Assembly (NCBI GenBank): GCA_039029535.1 | Contig: JBCCFW010000174.1 | Location: forward strand, 1 to 15,598 | Reading direction: 5' to 3' | Length of the DNA stretch: 15,598 bases | From: JBCCFW01 sp039029535 | GTDB taxonomy: Bacteria > Acidobacteriota > JBCCFW01 | Part shown: positions 1 to 6,606 of the stretch, piece by piece | How positions within the stretch are numbered: the stretch's first letter is position 1 | Layout of the letters: each line of letters begins with the position of its first letter | Notes under the pieces: generated by a model | Told to the model about the DNA's origin: nothing | Database searches by the model: none | Seen by the model: the letters and a program-made list of their open reading frames with translations, nothing else | Translations under genes and position numbers: made by a program

Positions 1-1
1 C

Positions 2-103
2 GAGATGAAGGACCTTCACGGAGTGCTCGATCCGGGCGAAGACGGGCTGCGGAGCCCGCAATTCTGGCGCAGGGACCCGGCCGCCGGCAAGGATTCGACG
101 TGA
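2..103 (+). CDS. C-terminal fragment of an unidentified protein
   Basis: An open frame enters from the left edge and ends at TGA 101-103, giving 33 residues (begins EMKDLHGVLDPGEDG, ends AAGKDST). Codons in the fragment mostly end in G or C, as in the genes to its right, so it is probably the tail of a real gene. The segment KDLHGVLDPGEDG faintly resembles the end of FAD-linked oxidases of the 4Fe-4S/FAD type, which often finish with a KxxLDPxGxLxPG run, but this is too short to assign. It runs in the same direction as the next small gene, which starts about 60 bases later. Confidence 0.45.
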   Translation, partial: EMKDLHGVLDPGEDGLRSPQFWRRDPAAGKDST

Positions 104-161
104 TCTGGATCGCTGGCCATCAGCAGTCGAGCCGGCCGGGACCGCGTGGCATGCTCGGGCC

Positions 162-518
162 ATGGACTGGCTCTGGCCCCTCTACTCCGAGTACGTGCGC
201 CGCAACGAGGGCGAAGACACCACGGACGATCGTCTCCAGGCGGCCTTCCTGAAGACCCTCGGCGGGAGCTTCGCCACCCTCTACGTGATGGAGCCCATCG
301 GCACGACGATCCGATTCAAGGGGCTCGGCCGCTGGGCCCTCCCCTCCGTCCCTGAGCTCCTCACCGACCCGAACGCCTTCATCGCGGCCACCTGGGGGGG
401 CGGGAAGTTCAAGATCAACTTCCACCACGGCCTGAGCTTCGTCGGGACGCACAACTTCCGCACCCACGGCGAGGAGCTCTGGCGGGAGATGGAGGAGATC
501 GACGTCGAGCCCGATTGA
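162..518 (+). CDS. Hypothetical protein, 118 residues
   Basis: I do not recognise this family. The protein is short, soluble and has no signal peptide or membrane segment. It is rich in aromatic residues: MDWLWPLYSEYVRR at the start, and a C-terminal stretch around residues 78-104 with a Gly-rich turn (WGGGKFKINF) followed by HHGLSFVGTHNF. That pattern suggests a small beta-rich domain. Codon third positions are overwhelmingly G or C, which supports real coding. The ATG at 162 has no clear Shine-Dalgarno, so the start is the least certain part. It ends 13 bases before the end of the convergent porphyrinogen oxidase gene. Function cannot be inferred from the neighbours. Confidence 0.6.
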   Translation: MDWLWPLYSEYVRRNEGEDTTDDRLQAAFLKTLGGSFATLYVMEPIGTTIRFKGLGRWALPSVPELLTDPNAFIAATWGGGKFKINFHHGLSFVGTHNFRTHGEELWREMEEIDVEPD

Positions 519-531
519 GCTCGACTCACCC

Positions 532-1983
532 TCAGGTCCTGGCCCCGGTTCGCTTGCCCGCCGTCTCCGACATTCCGGCCGGATGCTCCGCGAGAATCTG
601 GTCGACCACGCGCGCGGCGTCGGCGGTGCACGAGTTGATGCCGCTCCCCCGCCAGGCAGAGCCCGTCAGGTGCAGCCCTGGCCATCGAGCGAGCCCCCTC
701 TCGACCGCGGCCAGGCGCAGCGAGTGTCCGAGCCCGTACTGCGGCAGGCCCAGAGGGTGCCGGAAGACACGAGCCTTCGTCGGTGCCGCACTCACGCCGA
801 GGGACTTGTCGAGATGCTCGAGGGCCAGGCCCAGGATCGCCTCGTCGTCCCGCTCGCAGATCCCGGGGTCCCGTGCGCCTCCGAGGAAGGCCTGGAGGAC
901 GACGGTCCCGCGCGGTGCCCGCTGGCCCGGGAAGACGCTGCTCGACCAGTAGACGCCGAGGACACAGCCGTCCTCGTCGCCGGCCAAGAGGTGCCCGAAG
1001 CCGTCGAGCGGGTGCGGGATCTCGGCCTCACGGAACGCGAAGCCGGTCACCGCGACCGGCGAATAGCAGACGGAGGACGCCAGCGCCGCCATCTCCGGGT
1101 CGACACGTGCCAGGAGCCGACCCGTGGCGGGCGCAGGCAGGGCACCGACGACCACGTCGGCCCGAAGCTCCCGCGACCGCGGACCACCCACCGAGACGAC
1201 CCACTCGTCGCCGTCGCGCTGCAGGCCCTCGACCGGTGACTCGAGCTGCAAGTCGTCGCCGAGCGAGGCCCCGAGGGCGCTGGTGAGCTCTTGCAGGCCG
1301 CCGACGAGCGAGACGAGGCGGCTCCGGCCGGGGACCGTCGGGCTGCGACCGGAGTCAGCACTCCCCTGCCAGCGCTGCTTCAGGTAGGCCGACAGCAGGC
1401 TCCGGCCCGACGCCTCCAACCCGGCGAGCTGCGGCAGGACCGAGCGCACGGACAGGCCCTCGGGGTCACCGGCGTAGATCCCTCCGACGACGGGCTCGAC
1501 CAGACGCACTGCCGCTCCCGAACCCAGGCGGCGGCGCGCGAAGGAGCCGACGCTCTCGTCCTCACCGCGACGCCGACGCGGCACGAGGGGCTCGACGAGC
1601 ATCCGGGCCTTCGACCAGGGGCTGAGCAGGCCCGTGCCCAGGAAGCTCCCGGGGCCGTCCGGGAAGCGCTCGAGCCGTCCCTGGCTGAAGATGAAGCGGC
1701 GACGGCGCTCCTCGCAGCCGGTGAGGAGGCGGTCCTCGAGACCCAGCCCCACCGCCAGCGAGAGCGTCGACGGGTGCCGGTTCAGGAAGGCGTGGGCGCC
1801 CTGCTCGAGCGTCAGGTCGCCGTCACGGTGGGTGCCGATGGCCCCACCGACCCGCGAGCTGGCTTCCAGCACGGTCACGGACAGCTCGGCTGCCCGCTCC
1901 CGGAGAAAGCGCCCGGTCGCCAGGCCGGCGATGCCGGCCCCCGCCACGATCACCCGGGGGGTGTCGCCGTCTCGTCTCGTCAC
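532..1983 (-). CDS. hemG: Protoporphyrinogen/coproporphyrinogen oxidase, HemG/HemY type (FAD-dependent)
   Basis: This 483-residue protein matches the oxygen-dependent, FAD-containing porphyrinogen oxidases (HemY/PPOX, CgoX) in length and layout. These enzymes oxidise protoporphyrinogen IX or coproporphyrinogen III late in haem synthesis. A dinucleotide-binding motif (VAGAGIAGLATG) lies at residues 13-24, followed by the E40-ASSRVGGAIGT segment that binds FAD. The hallmark region GGIYAGDPEGLSVRSVLPQL lies near residues 167-186. The C-terminal FAD segment LHLTGSAWRGSGINSC is present, though the family more often reads GVGIPDC here. The start is GTG at 1983; an AAGGA lies about 12 bases upstream, longer than ideal. 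Substrate (proto- or copro-) cannot be decided from sequence. It is divergent from the universal stress gene and may serve the haem demand of the nearby oxidase. Confidence 0.9.
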   Translation of the reverse strand: MTRRDGDTPRVIVAGAGIAGLATGRFLRERAAELSVTVLEASSRVGGAIGTHRDGDLTLEQGAHAFLNRHPSTLSLAVGLGLEDRLLTGCEERRRRFIFSQGRLERFPDGPGSFLGTGLLSPWSKARMLVEPLVPRRRRGEDESVGSFARRRLGSGAAVRLVEPVVGGIYAGDPEGLSVRSVLPQLAGLEASGRSLLSAYLKQRWQGSADSGRSPTVPGRSRLVSLVGGLQELTSALGASLGDDLQLESPVEGLQRDGDEWVVSVGGPRSRELRADVVVGALPAPATGRLLARVDPEMAALASSVCYSPVAVTGFAFREAEIPHPLDGFGHLLAGDEDGCVLGVYWSSSVFPGQRAPRGTVVLQAFLGGARDPGICERDDEAILGLALEHLDKSLGVSAAPTKARVFRHPLGLPQYGLGHSLRLAAVERGLARWPGLHLTGSAWRGSGINSCTADAARVVDQILAEHPAGMSETAGKRTGART

Positions 1984-2034
1984 GTGGTCGAAGGGTCCTT
2001 TCGGGGGGCTCCGGCTGTCAAGGTGACGCGCGTC

Positions 2035-2049
2035 CGTCTCTCGGAGACG
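2035..2049. repeat. Short perfect inverted repeat in the hemG/usp divergent region
   Basis: The 15-base dyad CGTCTC-TCG-GAGACG has two perfect 6-base arms. It sits in the 164-base gap between the divergent porphyrinogen oxidase and universal stress genes, the right place for an operator, but only one copy was seen and it could be chance. The rest of the gap holds a possible promoter for the stress gene and otherwise nothing recognisable. Confidence 0.3.
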
Positions 2050-2079
2050 TGACCTGCGCCCGCGATGATCCGGTGACCC

Positions 2080-2108
2080 TTGACCCCCCGTGGGGCCCGT
2101 GGCATCGT
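2080..2108 (+). promoter_or_regulatory. Possible sigma70-type promoter for the universal stress gene
   Basis: TTGACC at 2080-2085 is a good -35 box. After exactly 17 bases comes CATCGT at 2103-2108, a weak -10 box that keeps A2, T3 and T6. The gene starts about 40 bases downstream. The same arrangement (TTGA(A/C)C, 17 bases, xATxxT) precedes the oxidase operon, which makes both a little more believable. Confidence 0.35.
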
Positions 2109-2147
2109 GCTTGGCCGTGCGCCCCCAGCACGTGAAAAGGAGCCCTC

Positions 2148-3080
2148 GTGTTCTCCCGCATCCACGTTCCCGTCGACAACTCCGACCATTCCGGTGCTTC
2201 GGTCGACCTCGCGGTCGCCCTCGGTGCCAGCTACTCGGCCGAAGTGGTCGGCAGCCACGTCTATGCCGCCGCCCTCCACGACGTCCGCTTCAAGCAGATG
2301 GAGTTCACGCTCCCGGACGAGTACAAGGAAGAGGAGGAGCTCGAGAAGCAGCGGAAGATCCACGACGCGCTCATCGCCAGGGGCCTCCACCTCATTTCCG
2401 ACTCGTACCTCGACCAAATGCAGGTCGCCTGTGACGAGCGGGGCGTCGCCTTCGAGCGCAAGCACTTCGACGGCCGCAACTTCGAGGCCATCGTCAACGA
2501 CGTCAACGAGGACAGCTACGACCTGCTGATCCTCGGCGCCCTCGGCATGGGCGCGGTCAAGAACAGCGACCTCGGCTCGGTCTGCGAGCGCGTCCTGCGC
2601 CGCACCACGGTCGACACCCTCGTCGTTCGCGACCCCGAGGTCCGCCGCCCGGACGTGGAGGGTGACCTCCTCGTCGGTCTCGACGGCTCCTTCCGCTCCC
2701 ACGGCGCCCTCGCCGCCGCCTGCGACCTCGCCGAGCGCTTTGGCAAGACCGTCCACGTCGTGGCGGTGAGCGAGCCCGGCCGTGGTGACCGCGAGCTGCT
2801 CGAGGCCCACCTCACCCTGGCCACCGAGCTGGGCCGCCGTCAGGGCGTGACCGTCGAGACGTCCCTCCGCGAGGGCGCGGCCCGCGACGAGCTCATGGCC
2901 GCCGCCGAGGAGCTCTCCCCCTGGGCCGTGATCCTCGGTCGCTCCGGCATCGACGCCGCCGACGCCGAGCCCCTCGGCTCCACCGCCGAGCAGGTCCTCC
3001 GCGAGGGCCGCTGGAACGTCCTCCTCACCGGCCGCAGCGTCGAGCCGGCGGCCGCGCTGGCCGACGAGGACGCCGCCTGA
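2148..3080 (+). CDS. Universal stress protein, tandem UspA domains
   Basis: The 310-residue cytoplasmic protein consists of two UspA folds, roughly residues 1-162 and 172-296. Both carry the complete ATP-binding signature G-x2-G-x9-G-S: G130/G133/G143-S144 in the first and G264/G267/G277-S278 in the second, so both halves are predicted to bind ATP. The first half has a charged helical insert (residues about 45-80, EEEELEKQRK). The GTG at 2148 is preferred because AAAAGGAG lies 5 bases upstream, one of the best ribosome sites in the window. The gene stands alone, divergent from hemG and closed by a terminator. Tandem Usp proteins usually serve in stress or redox/energy responses; the specific role here is unknown. 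Confidence 0.93.
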   Translation: MFSRIHVPVDNSDHSGASVDLAVALGASYSAEVVGSHVYAAALHDVRFKQMEFTLPDEYKEEEELEKQRKIHDALIARGLHLISDSYLDQMQVACDERGVAFERKHFDGRNFEAIVNDVNEDSYDLLILGALGMGAVKNSDLGSVCERVLRRTTVDTLVVRDPEVRRPDVEGDLLVGLDGSFRSHGALAAACDLAERFGKTVHVVAVSEPGRGDRELLEAHLTLATELGRRQGVTVETSLREGAARDELMAAAEELSPWAVILGRSGIDAADAEPLGSTAEQVLREGRWNVLLTGRSVEPAAALADEDAA

Positions 3081-3109
3081 GACGCCTCCTCCGGCGCTCT
3101 TGGTCACGG

Positions 3110-3140
3110 AAGGGTCGGTCTTCGGACCGGCCCTTTCTTC
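3110..3140 (+). terminator. Rho-independent terminator with UUCG tetraloop
   Basis: The stem is GGGTCGGTC (3112-3120), the loop TTCG (3121-3124) and the other arm GACCGGCCC (3125-3133), with one T-G wobble. The flanking AA and TT extend it to about 11 pairs. A T-rich tail TTTCTTCGTTT follows. It lies 30 bases after the stop of the universal stress gene. In the reverse direction the tail is poor in U, so it mainly serves the plus strand. A second small dyad, GGCGTC-GTC-GACGCC at 3147-3161, lies between it and the end of the convergent DUF420 gene. Confidence 0.85.
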
Positions 3141-3180
3141 GTTTCAGGCGTCGTCGACGCCCGGGCCATGCGCTGCCGGC

Positions 3181-3612
3181 TCAGCGGGCGTGCTGGCTGA
3201 GGTAGTGGAGCATCAGGTGCACGACCAGGCCGGTCACGCTGACGTAGAGCCAGATCGGGAGCGTGAAGCGCACGAGGCGGCGGTGCTCGTCGATCCTGTC
3301 CTTCAGTGCCAGCCAGAAGGTCCGAAGGACCAGCGGTAGGGCGACCACCGCCAGGACCATGTGCGAGTAGAGCAGCACCAGGTAGGTGCCCCGGATCAGC
3401 GGCTCGCCGACGAAGCGGGTGGTCCCCACCAGGTAGTAGCGCGTGAGGTAGCCGGCCAGGAAGAGGGTCGAGGCTCCCAGGGCCGCCAGCATCGCCTTGC
3501 GATGCCGGTCGACGTTGCCGGCCCGGACGGCCCGCCAGCCCGTGACGATGGCGGCCACCGCCACCGCATTGCAGGCGGTGTTCCAGGTGGGGAGGACCTC
3601 GACGAGGCTCAC
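3181..3612 (-). CDS. DUF420 membrane protein, probable cytochrome oxidase assembly factor (CtaM-like)
   Basis: A 143-residue integral membrane protein with about four hydrophobic segments (near residues 10-27, 42-60, 74-100 and 115-137). It carries the conserved histidines of the DUF420 family: DRHRKAM (H37), YSHMV (H84), DEHRRL (H110), and the end block PIWLYVSVTGLVVHLMLHY (H132, H136). Family members such as Bacillus/Staphylococcus CtaM help mature haem-copper oxidases. The GTG start overlaps the stop of the SCO gene as GTGA (3609-3612), so the two are probably translationally coupled. Being next to SCO and divergent from the oxidase operon supports an assembly role; the molecular function is not known from sequence. 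Confidence 0.88.
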   Translation of the reverse strand: MSLVEVLPTWNTACNAVAVAAIVTGWRAVRAGNVDRHRKAMLAALGASTLFLAGYLTRYYLVGTTRFVGEPLIRGTYLVLLYSHMVLAVVALPLVLRTFWLALKDRIDEHRRLVRFTLPIWLYVSVTGLVVHLMLHYLSQHAR

Positions 3613-4325
3613 GCGTCGGGCCGAGGTGCCGGCGTGGTCAGCGACGGGTTGCGGTTGACCAGCAACCCGGCGTCGCGCAGGAGGTCATCGAGCTTCCCCT
3701 CCTCCATCGGGTCGTAGAAGCCCCGGATCTGGCCCGACTGGTCGACCAGGACGAAGCTGCCGGAGTGGAAGACGTTCATGGGGTCGCTGCGGTCGCCCTC
3801 GGCACCCATCGACATCTTCAGGCCTTCGACCGCGAGCTTCATGATGGCGTCGTGCTCGCCGGTCAGGAAGATCCAGACCCGTGAAGAGGCCTTGTATTGC
3901 GCGGCGCTTGCCGCCAGGACCTCGGGCGTGTCGTGCTCGGGGTCCACGGTGATCGACACGATCTTGAAGGCCTCTCCAAGCCCTCGGGAGCGGTGCTGGA
4001 TCTCGTAGAGCTCTCCCATCAGCGCCGGACAGATGGTCGGGCAGCGCGTGAAGATGAGGCTCCCGACCCAGACTCGACCGCGGAGCTCCTCGCTGCCGAA
4101 GGGCCGCCCCGTCTGGTCGATGAGCTGGAACTCCGGGACCTCACCGAGGACCGGCAGGGGCCCCGGGATGTCGCTGGTGATCGCACGCACCATCGGCAGC
4201 GTGAAGATGAGGCCGATCCCGAGCACCCAGAACGCAGGGCTCAGCCAGAATCCGGACCGCTTCGGTGCCGATTCTTCCGTCGCTTCGGGAGTGGTGACGG
4301 TGGGCTCGCTCGTGCTCTCGCTCAC
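3609..4325 (-). CDS. SCO1/SenC family copper chaperone for the CuA site
   Basis: A 238-residue membrane-anchored thioredoxin-fold protein. A Ser/Thr/Glu/Pro-rich N-terminus is followed by one transmembrane segment (about 28-48), then a periplasmic SCO domain from about residue 60. The copper-binding CxxxC (C95-PTI-C99) and the distal His (H187 in NVFHSGS) are both present, as is the VDPEHDTPEVL segment typical of the family. SCO proteins deliver copper to, or reduce the cysteines of, the CuA centre in subunit II, which is encoded just across the divergent region. The start is GTG at 4325 with no obvious Shine-Dalgarno. The stop overlaps the DUF420 start by 4 bases. Confidence 0.92.
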   Translation of the reverse strand: MSESTSEPTVTTPEATEESAPKRSGFWLSPAFWVLGIGLIFTLPMVRAITSDIPGPLPVLGEVPEFQLIDQTGRPFGSEELRGRVWVGSLIFTRCPTICPALMGELYEIQHRSRGLGEAFKIVSITVDPEHDTPEVLAASAAQYKASSRVWIFLTGEHDAIMKLAVEGLKMSMGAEGDRSDPMNVFHSGSFVLVDQSGQIRGFYDPMEEGKLDDLLRDAGLLVNRNPSLTTPAPRPDA

Positions 4326-4427
4326 GGCGGGAGGCTACCCGAGCCGTTCCCCGCCCTCAAGTGATGTAGCACTCGGCCAAACGTGACCGTAACCCGGTGT
4401 TTCGTGGCATTTCGGGCTATCTACTGC

Positions 4428-4456
4428 TTGAACGGCCGGGGGCACCGTGAGATGCT
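4428..4456 (+). promoter_or_regulatory. Possible sigma70-type promoter for the oxidase operon
   Basis: TTGAAC at 4428-4433, a 17-base spacer, then GATGCT at 4451-4456 (matches A2, T3, T6 of the -10 box). It lies in the 170-base divergent gap between SCO and subunit III, about 40 bases before the chosen ATG. If the more upstream GTG at 4457 were the true start this promoter would be too close, which is one reason to prefer the ATG at 4496. Confidence 0.35.
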
Positions 4457-4495
4457 GTGCCGCTTCGAAATCGCCTTTCCCCCCGGGGTCTCCAG

Positions 4496-5146
4496 ATGAG
4501 TGCTGAGCACGCCGAACATCCGGCCCTCATGCCGAACGAGTGGCCCGAAGATCCGCACTTCGGTCGCGCCACGAGCGCGAAAGTCGGCATGTGGGTCTTC
4601 CTCCTCTCCGACGCCTTCATGTTCGCCGGCTTCCTGCTGGCCTACGGCATCCTCCGCGGCGGCACCGACCCCGAGGTCGGCTGGATTCCCGCTGGTGAGC
4701 CCGCCTTCGGCATCGGCTTCACCGCCTTCCTCACGTTCCTGCTGATCTGCTCGAGCGTGACGATGGTGCTATCGATCTCCGCGCTCCAGCAGAATCACCT
4801 CAAGTACGCCAAGTTCTTCCTCGGGGCCACCATCTTCGGCGGGGCGTGCTTCCTCCTCGGCCAGGTCTACGAGTACTGGGGCTTCGGCCTGGAGGGGCAT
4901 GGCCTGGTCCCCCTCGGCCTGAACTTCGGAGCGAGCCACCGCGCCACGTCGTTCTACTGCATCACCGGCTTCCACGGGATGCACGTGTTCTCCGGCGTCA
5001 CCTACCTGACGGTCATCTTCATCCGGATGCTGAAGGGCAAGTACGACGACGGGAACTGGAACCACCTCGAGACCGCCGGCCTGTTCTGGCACTTCGTCGA
5101 CCTGGTGTGGATCCTCGTGTTCACCCTCGTCTACTTGTGGATCTGA
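4496..5146 (+). CDS. coxC: Cytochrome c oxidase subunit III
   Basis: A 216-residue haem-copper oxidase subunit III of the short bacterial form, with about five transmembrane helices. Hallmarks are KVGMWVFLLSDAFMFAGF in the first helix, YCITGFHGMHVFSGVTYL in the middle and ETAGLFWHFVDLVWILVF at the end. Subunit III binds no metal; in related enzymes it stabilises subunit I and supports proton uptake at the D-channel. The ATG at 4496 gives the usual MSAEHAEH-like soluble start. An in-frame GTG at 4457 would add 13 residues but lacks support. Its first position in the operon is unusual, since it commonly follows subunits II and I. Confidence 0.93.
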   Translation: MSAEHAEHPALMPNEWPEDPHFGRATSAKVGMWVFLLSDAFMFAGFLLAYGILRGGTDPEVGWIPAGEPAFGIGFTAFLTFLLICSSVTMVLSISALQQNHLKYAKFFLGATIFGGACFLLGQVYEYWGFGLEGHGLVPLGLNFGASHRATSFYCITGFHGMHVFSGVTYLTVIFIRMLKGKYDDGNWNHLETAGLFWHFVDLVWILVFTLVYLWI

Positions 5147-5156
5147 GGAGCGGCTC

Positions 5157-5540
5157 ATGAGCGACACGACGACCGCATCCGAGCAGGCGAGCCTGAGTCC
5201 CGGAGCCCTCTGGGCCTGGATCAAGGGCGACCATCACCGCTGGGCCTACATGAAGATCTGGCTCTGGCTCTTCGTGTTGACGATGGCCGAAGTGTTCATT
5301 GCCGAGCAGTTCATCATCGACATCATCGGCCCGACGCTGGTCAACATCGGCCTCGTCCTGATGGCCCTGGCCAAGGCCGCCTACGTCGCCCTGATCTACA
5401 TGCACCTGAACAGCGAGACCCGAGTCCTTCGCTGGACGGCGCTCTGGCCCTTCGCCTTCCCCGCCCTCTACGCCTTCGTCCTCATCGGCGAAGCGGTCTG
5501 GCGAGTCTTCCACGGCCAGCTCAACGGCATGTTCCCGTGA
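5157..5540 (+). CDS. coxD: Cytochrome c oxidase subunit IV, prokaryotic type (CtaF/COX4_pro)
   Basis: A 127-residue membrane protein with three hydrophobic helices (about 32-52, 58-80 and 92-115). It carries the family signature in the second and third helix region, ending LAKAAYVALIYMHLNSE at about residues 72-88, and an MAEVFIAE segment in the first helix. These small subunits associate with subunits I and III and help stability or assembly. GAGGAG at 5145-5150 overlaps the end of subunit III and stands 6 bases before the ATG. The stop overlaps the GTG of the next small gene by 4 bases, so translation of the two is probably linked. Confidence 0.88.
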   Translation: MSDTTTASEQASLSPGALWAWIKGDHHRWAYMKIWLWLFVLTMAEVFIAEQFIIDIIGPTLVNIGLVLMALAKAAYVALIYMHLNSETRVLRWTALWPFAFPALYAFVLIGEAVWRVFHGQLNGMFP

Positions 5541-5737
5541 GACGCCGCCTCCTGCTTGCGCTCACCACGCTCGGTCTCGCGCTGCCGAACATCGCCCTCG
5601 CCTGCCCGGCCTGCGCCGGTCGCGACGACGGCGGCATCGGTCGTGTCGTCGCCCTCGGCGTGATGATCGCCTTCCCGTTCGCGGTCGTCGGCTTGGTCAC
5701 GAAGATGATCAAGGCCGTCAGCCGGCCCCAGGCCTGA
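5537..5737 (+). CDS. Small CxxC membrane protein in the oxidase operon
   Basis: A 66-residue protein that I cannot assign to a named family. It has a positively charged start (MRRRLLL), a signal-like hydrophobic stretch to about residue 22, then CPAC (C23, C26) at the predicted cleavage point, a polar patch AGRDDGG, and a second hydrophobic helix (about 36-56). The mature N-terminus would place a CxxC pair at the outer membrane surface beside the oxidase. The site ALAC resembles a lipobox but has Ala at -3, so lipidation is uncertain. The GTG start overlaps the subunit IV stop (GTGA), and subunit II follows closely. A role in copper or thiol handling during CuA/CuB assembly is an inference from position and the CxxC. 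Confidence 0.75.
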   Translation: MRRRLLLALTTLGLALPNIALACPACAGRDDGGIGRVVALGVMIAFPFAVVGLVTKMIKAVSRPQA

Positions 5738-5772
5738 ACCCCGTGTCCATCGCTCCTGCTTCGAGGTCCTCC

Positions 5773-6606
5773 ATGCGCCCCTCGCGCTACGTCAAGCTCC
5801 TCTGGCTCACCCTCCTCTTCTCGTTGTCGGCACCCCTCGCTTGGGCGGCCCCGCAACCCGAGAGCGGGTACAGCTTCCCTCGTGATGCCTCGGTGCACGG
5901 TCACCGCATCGACTGGCTCATCGAGATCACGATGGTGTTCTGCATCATCCTCTTCGTGATCATGTGCATCTGGATGGCCCTGGCCGTCTTCAAGCACGGT
6001 GAGGATCACGAGGCCGAGTACGACCACGGCGACACGAAGCACTCGATGTACGTGGCCTTCTCGCTGTCGGCCATCATCTTCCTCATCGTCGACGGCAACC
6101 TCTTCTACTGGGCGGTCAAGGACCTCAACGAGGCCTTCTGGGCGTTCGACGATGCCTACGCCGCTGAGAATCACCTGAAGGTGGAGATCAACGCCCACCA
6201 GTGGGCCTGGGACTTCCGCTACGCGGGTCCCGACGACGTCTTCAACACGGCCGACGACATCGTCACGCTCAACGACTTCCGTGTTCCGGTGGACACCCCG
6301 GTCATCGTTCAGATCGCTTCCACCGACGTGCTGCACTCCTTCGCGCTACCGAACTTCCGCGTGAAGATGGACGCCGTGCCCGGCTCGATCACCCAGTTGT
6401 GGTTCCAGGCCAAGCGCACGGGTGACTACGACATCTCCTGCGCTCAGCACTGCGGCACGAACCACTACAAGATGAAGGGCCAGATCAGCGTCCTCACCCA
6501 AGAGGACTACGACGCCTGGTTCCGCCACGCCACCCGGGTCTCCGAGCTGGCGTACGACCCCGAAGACGAATCGGCCCATTGGGGCTGGACGTGGGAGAAG
6601 CTGTGA
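5773..6606 (+). CDS. coxB: Cytochrome c oxidase subunit II (CuA subunit)
   Basis: A 277-residue subunit II: signal peptide (1-25), two transmembrane helices (about 46-70 and 90-112), then the periplasmic cupredoxin domain. CuA ligands are complete: H188, C223, C227, H231 and M234 in CAQHCGTNHYKM. The usual Glu between the cysteines is Gln (Q225), as in ba3-type enzymes; its ligand is the backbone carbonyl, so CuA should still form. HQWAWDFRY at 142-150 matches the conserved aromatic electron-entry patch. There is no fused cytochrome c domain, so this is not a caa3 arrangement. An Asp-rich loop (GPDDVFNTADDIV, 152-164) could bind a cation. ATG 5773 is chosen because GAGGT lies 5 bases upstream; the in-frame GTG at 5743 lacks a site. 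Confidence 0.92.
   Translation: MRPSRYVKLLWLTLLFSLSAPLAWAAPQPESGYSFPRDASVHGHRIDWLIEITMVFCIILFVIMCIWMALAVFKHGEDHEAEYDHGDTKHSMYVAFSLSAIIFLIVDGNLFYWAVKDLNEAFWAFDDAYAAENHLKVEINAHQWAWDFRYAGPDDVFNTADDIVTLNDFRVPVDTPVIVQIASTDVLHSFALPNFRVKMDAVPGSITQLWFQAKRTGDYDISCAQHCGTNHYKMKGQISVLTQEDYDAWFRHATRVSELAYDPEDESAHWGWTWEKL

Noticed and set aside
1980..3107. Long reverse-strand open frame (375 codons) opposite the universal stress gene
   Set aside because: It is a low-complexity Gly/Ala/Val/Glu product without motifs, exactly opposite a gene with two full Usp ATP motifs. High GC content keeps the antisense frame open.
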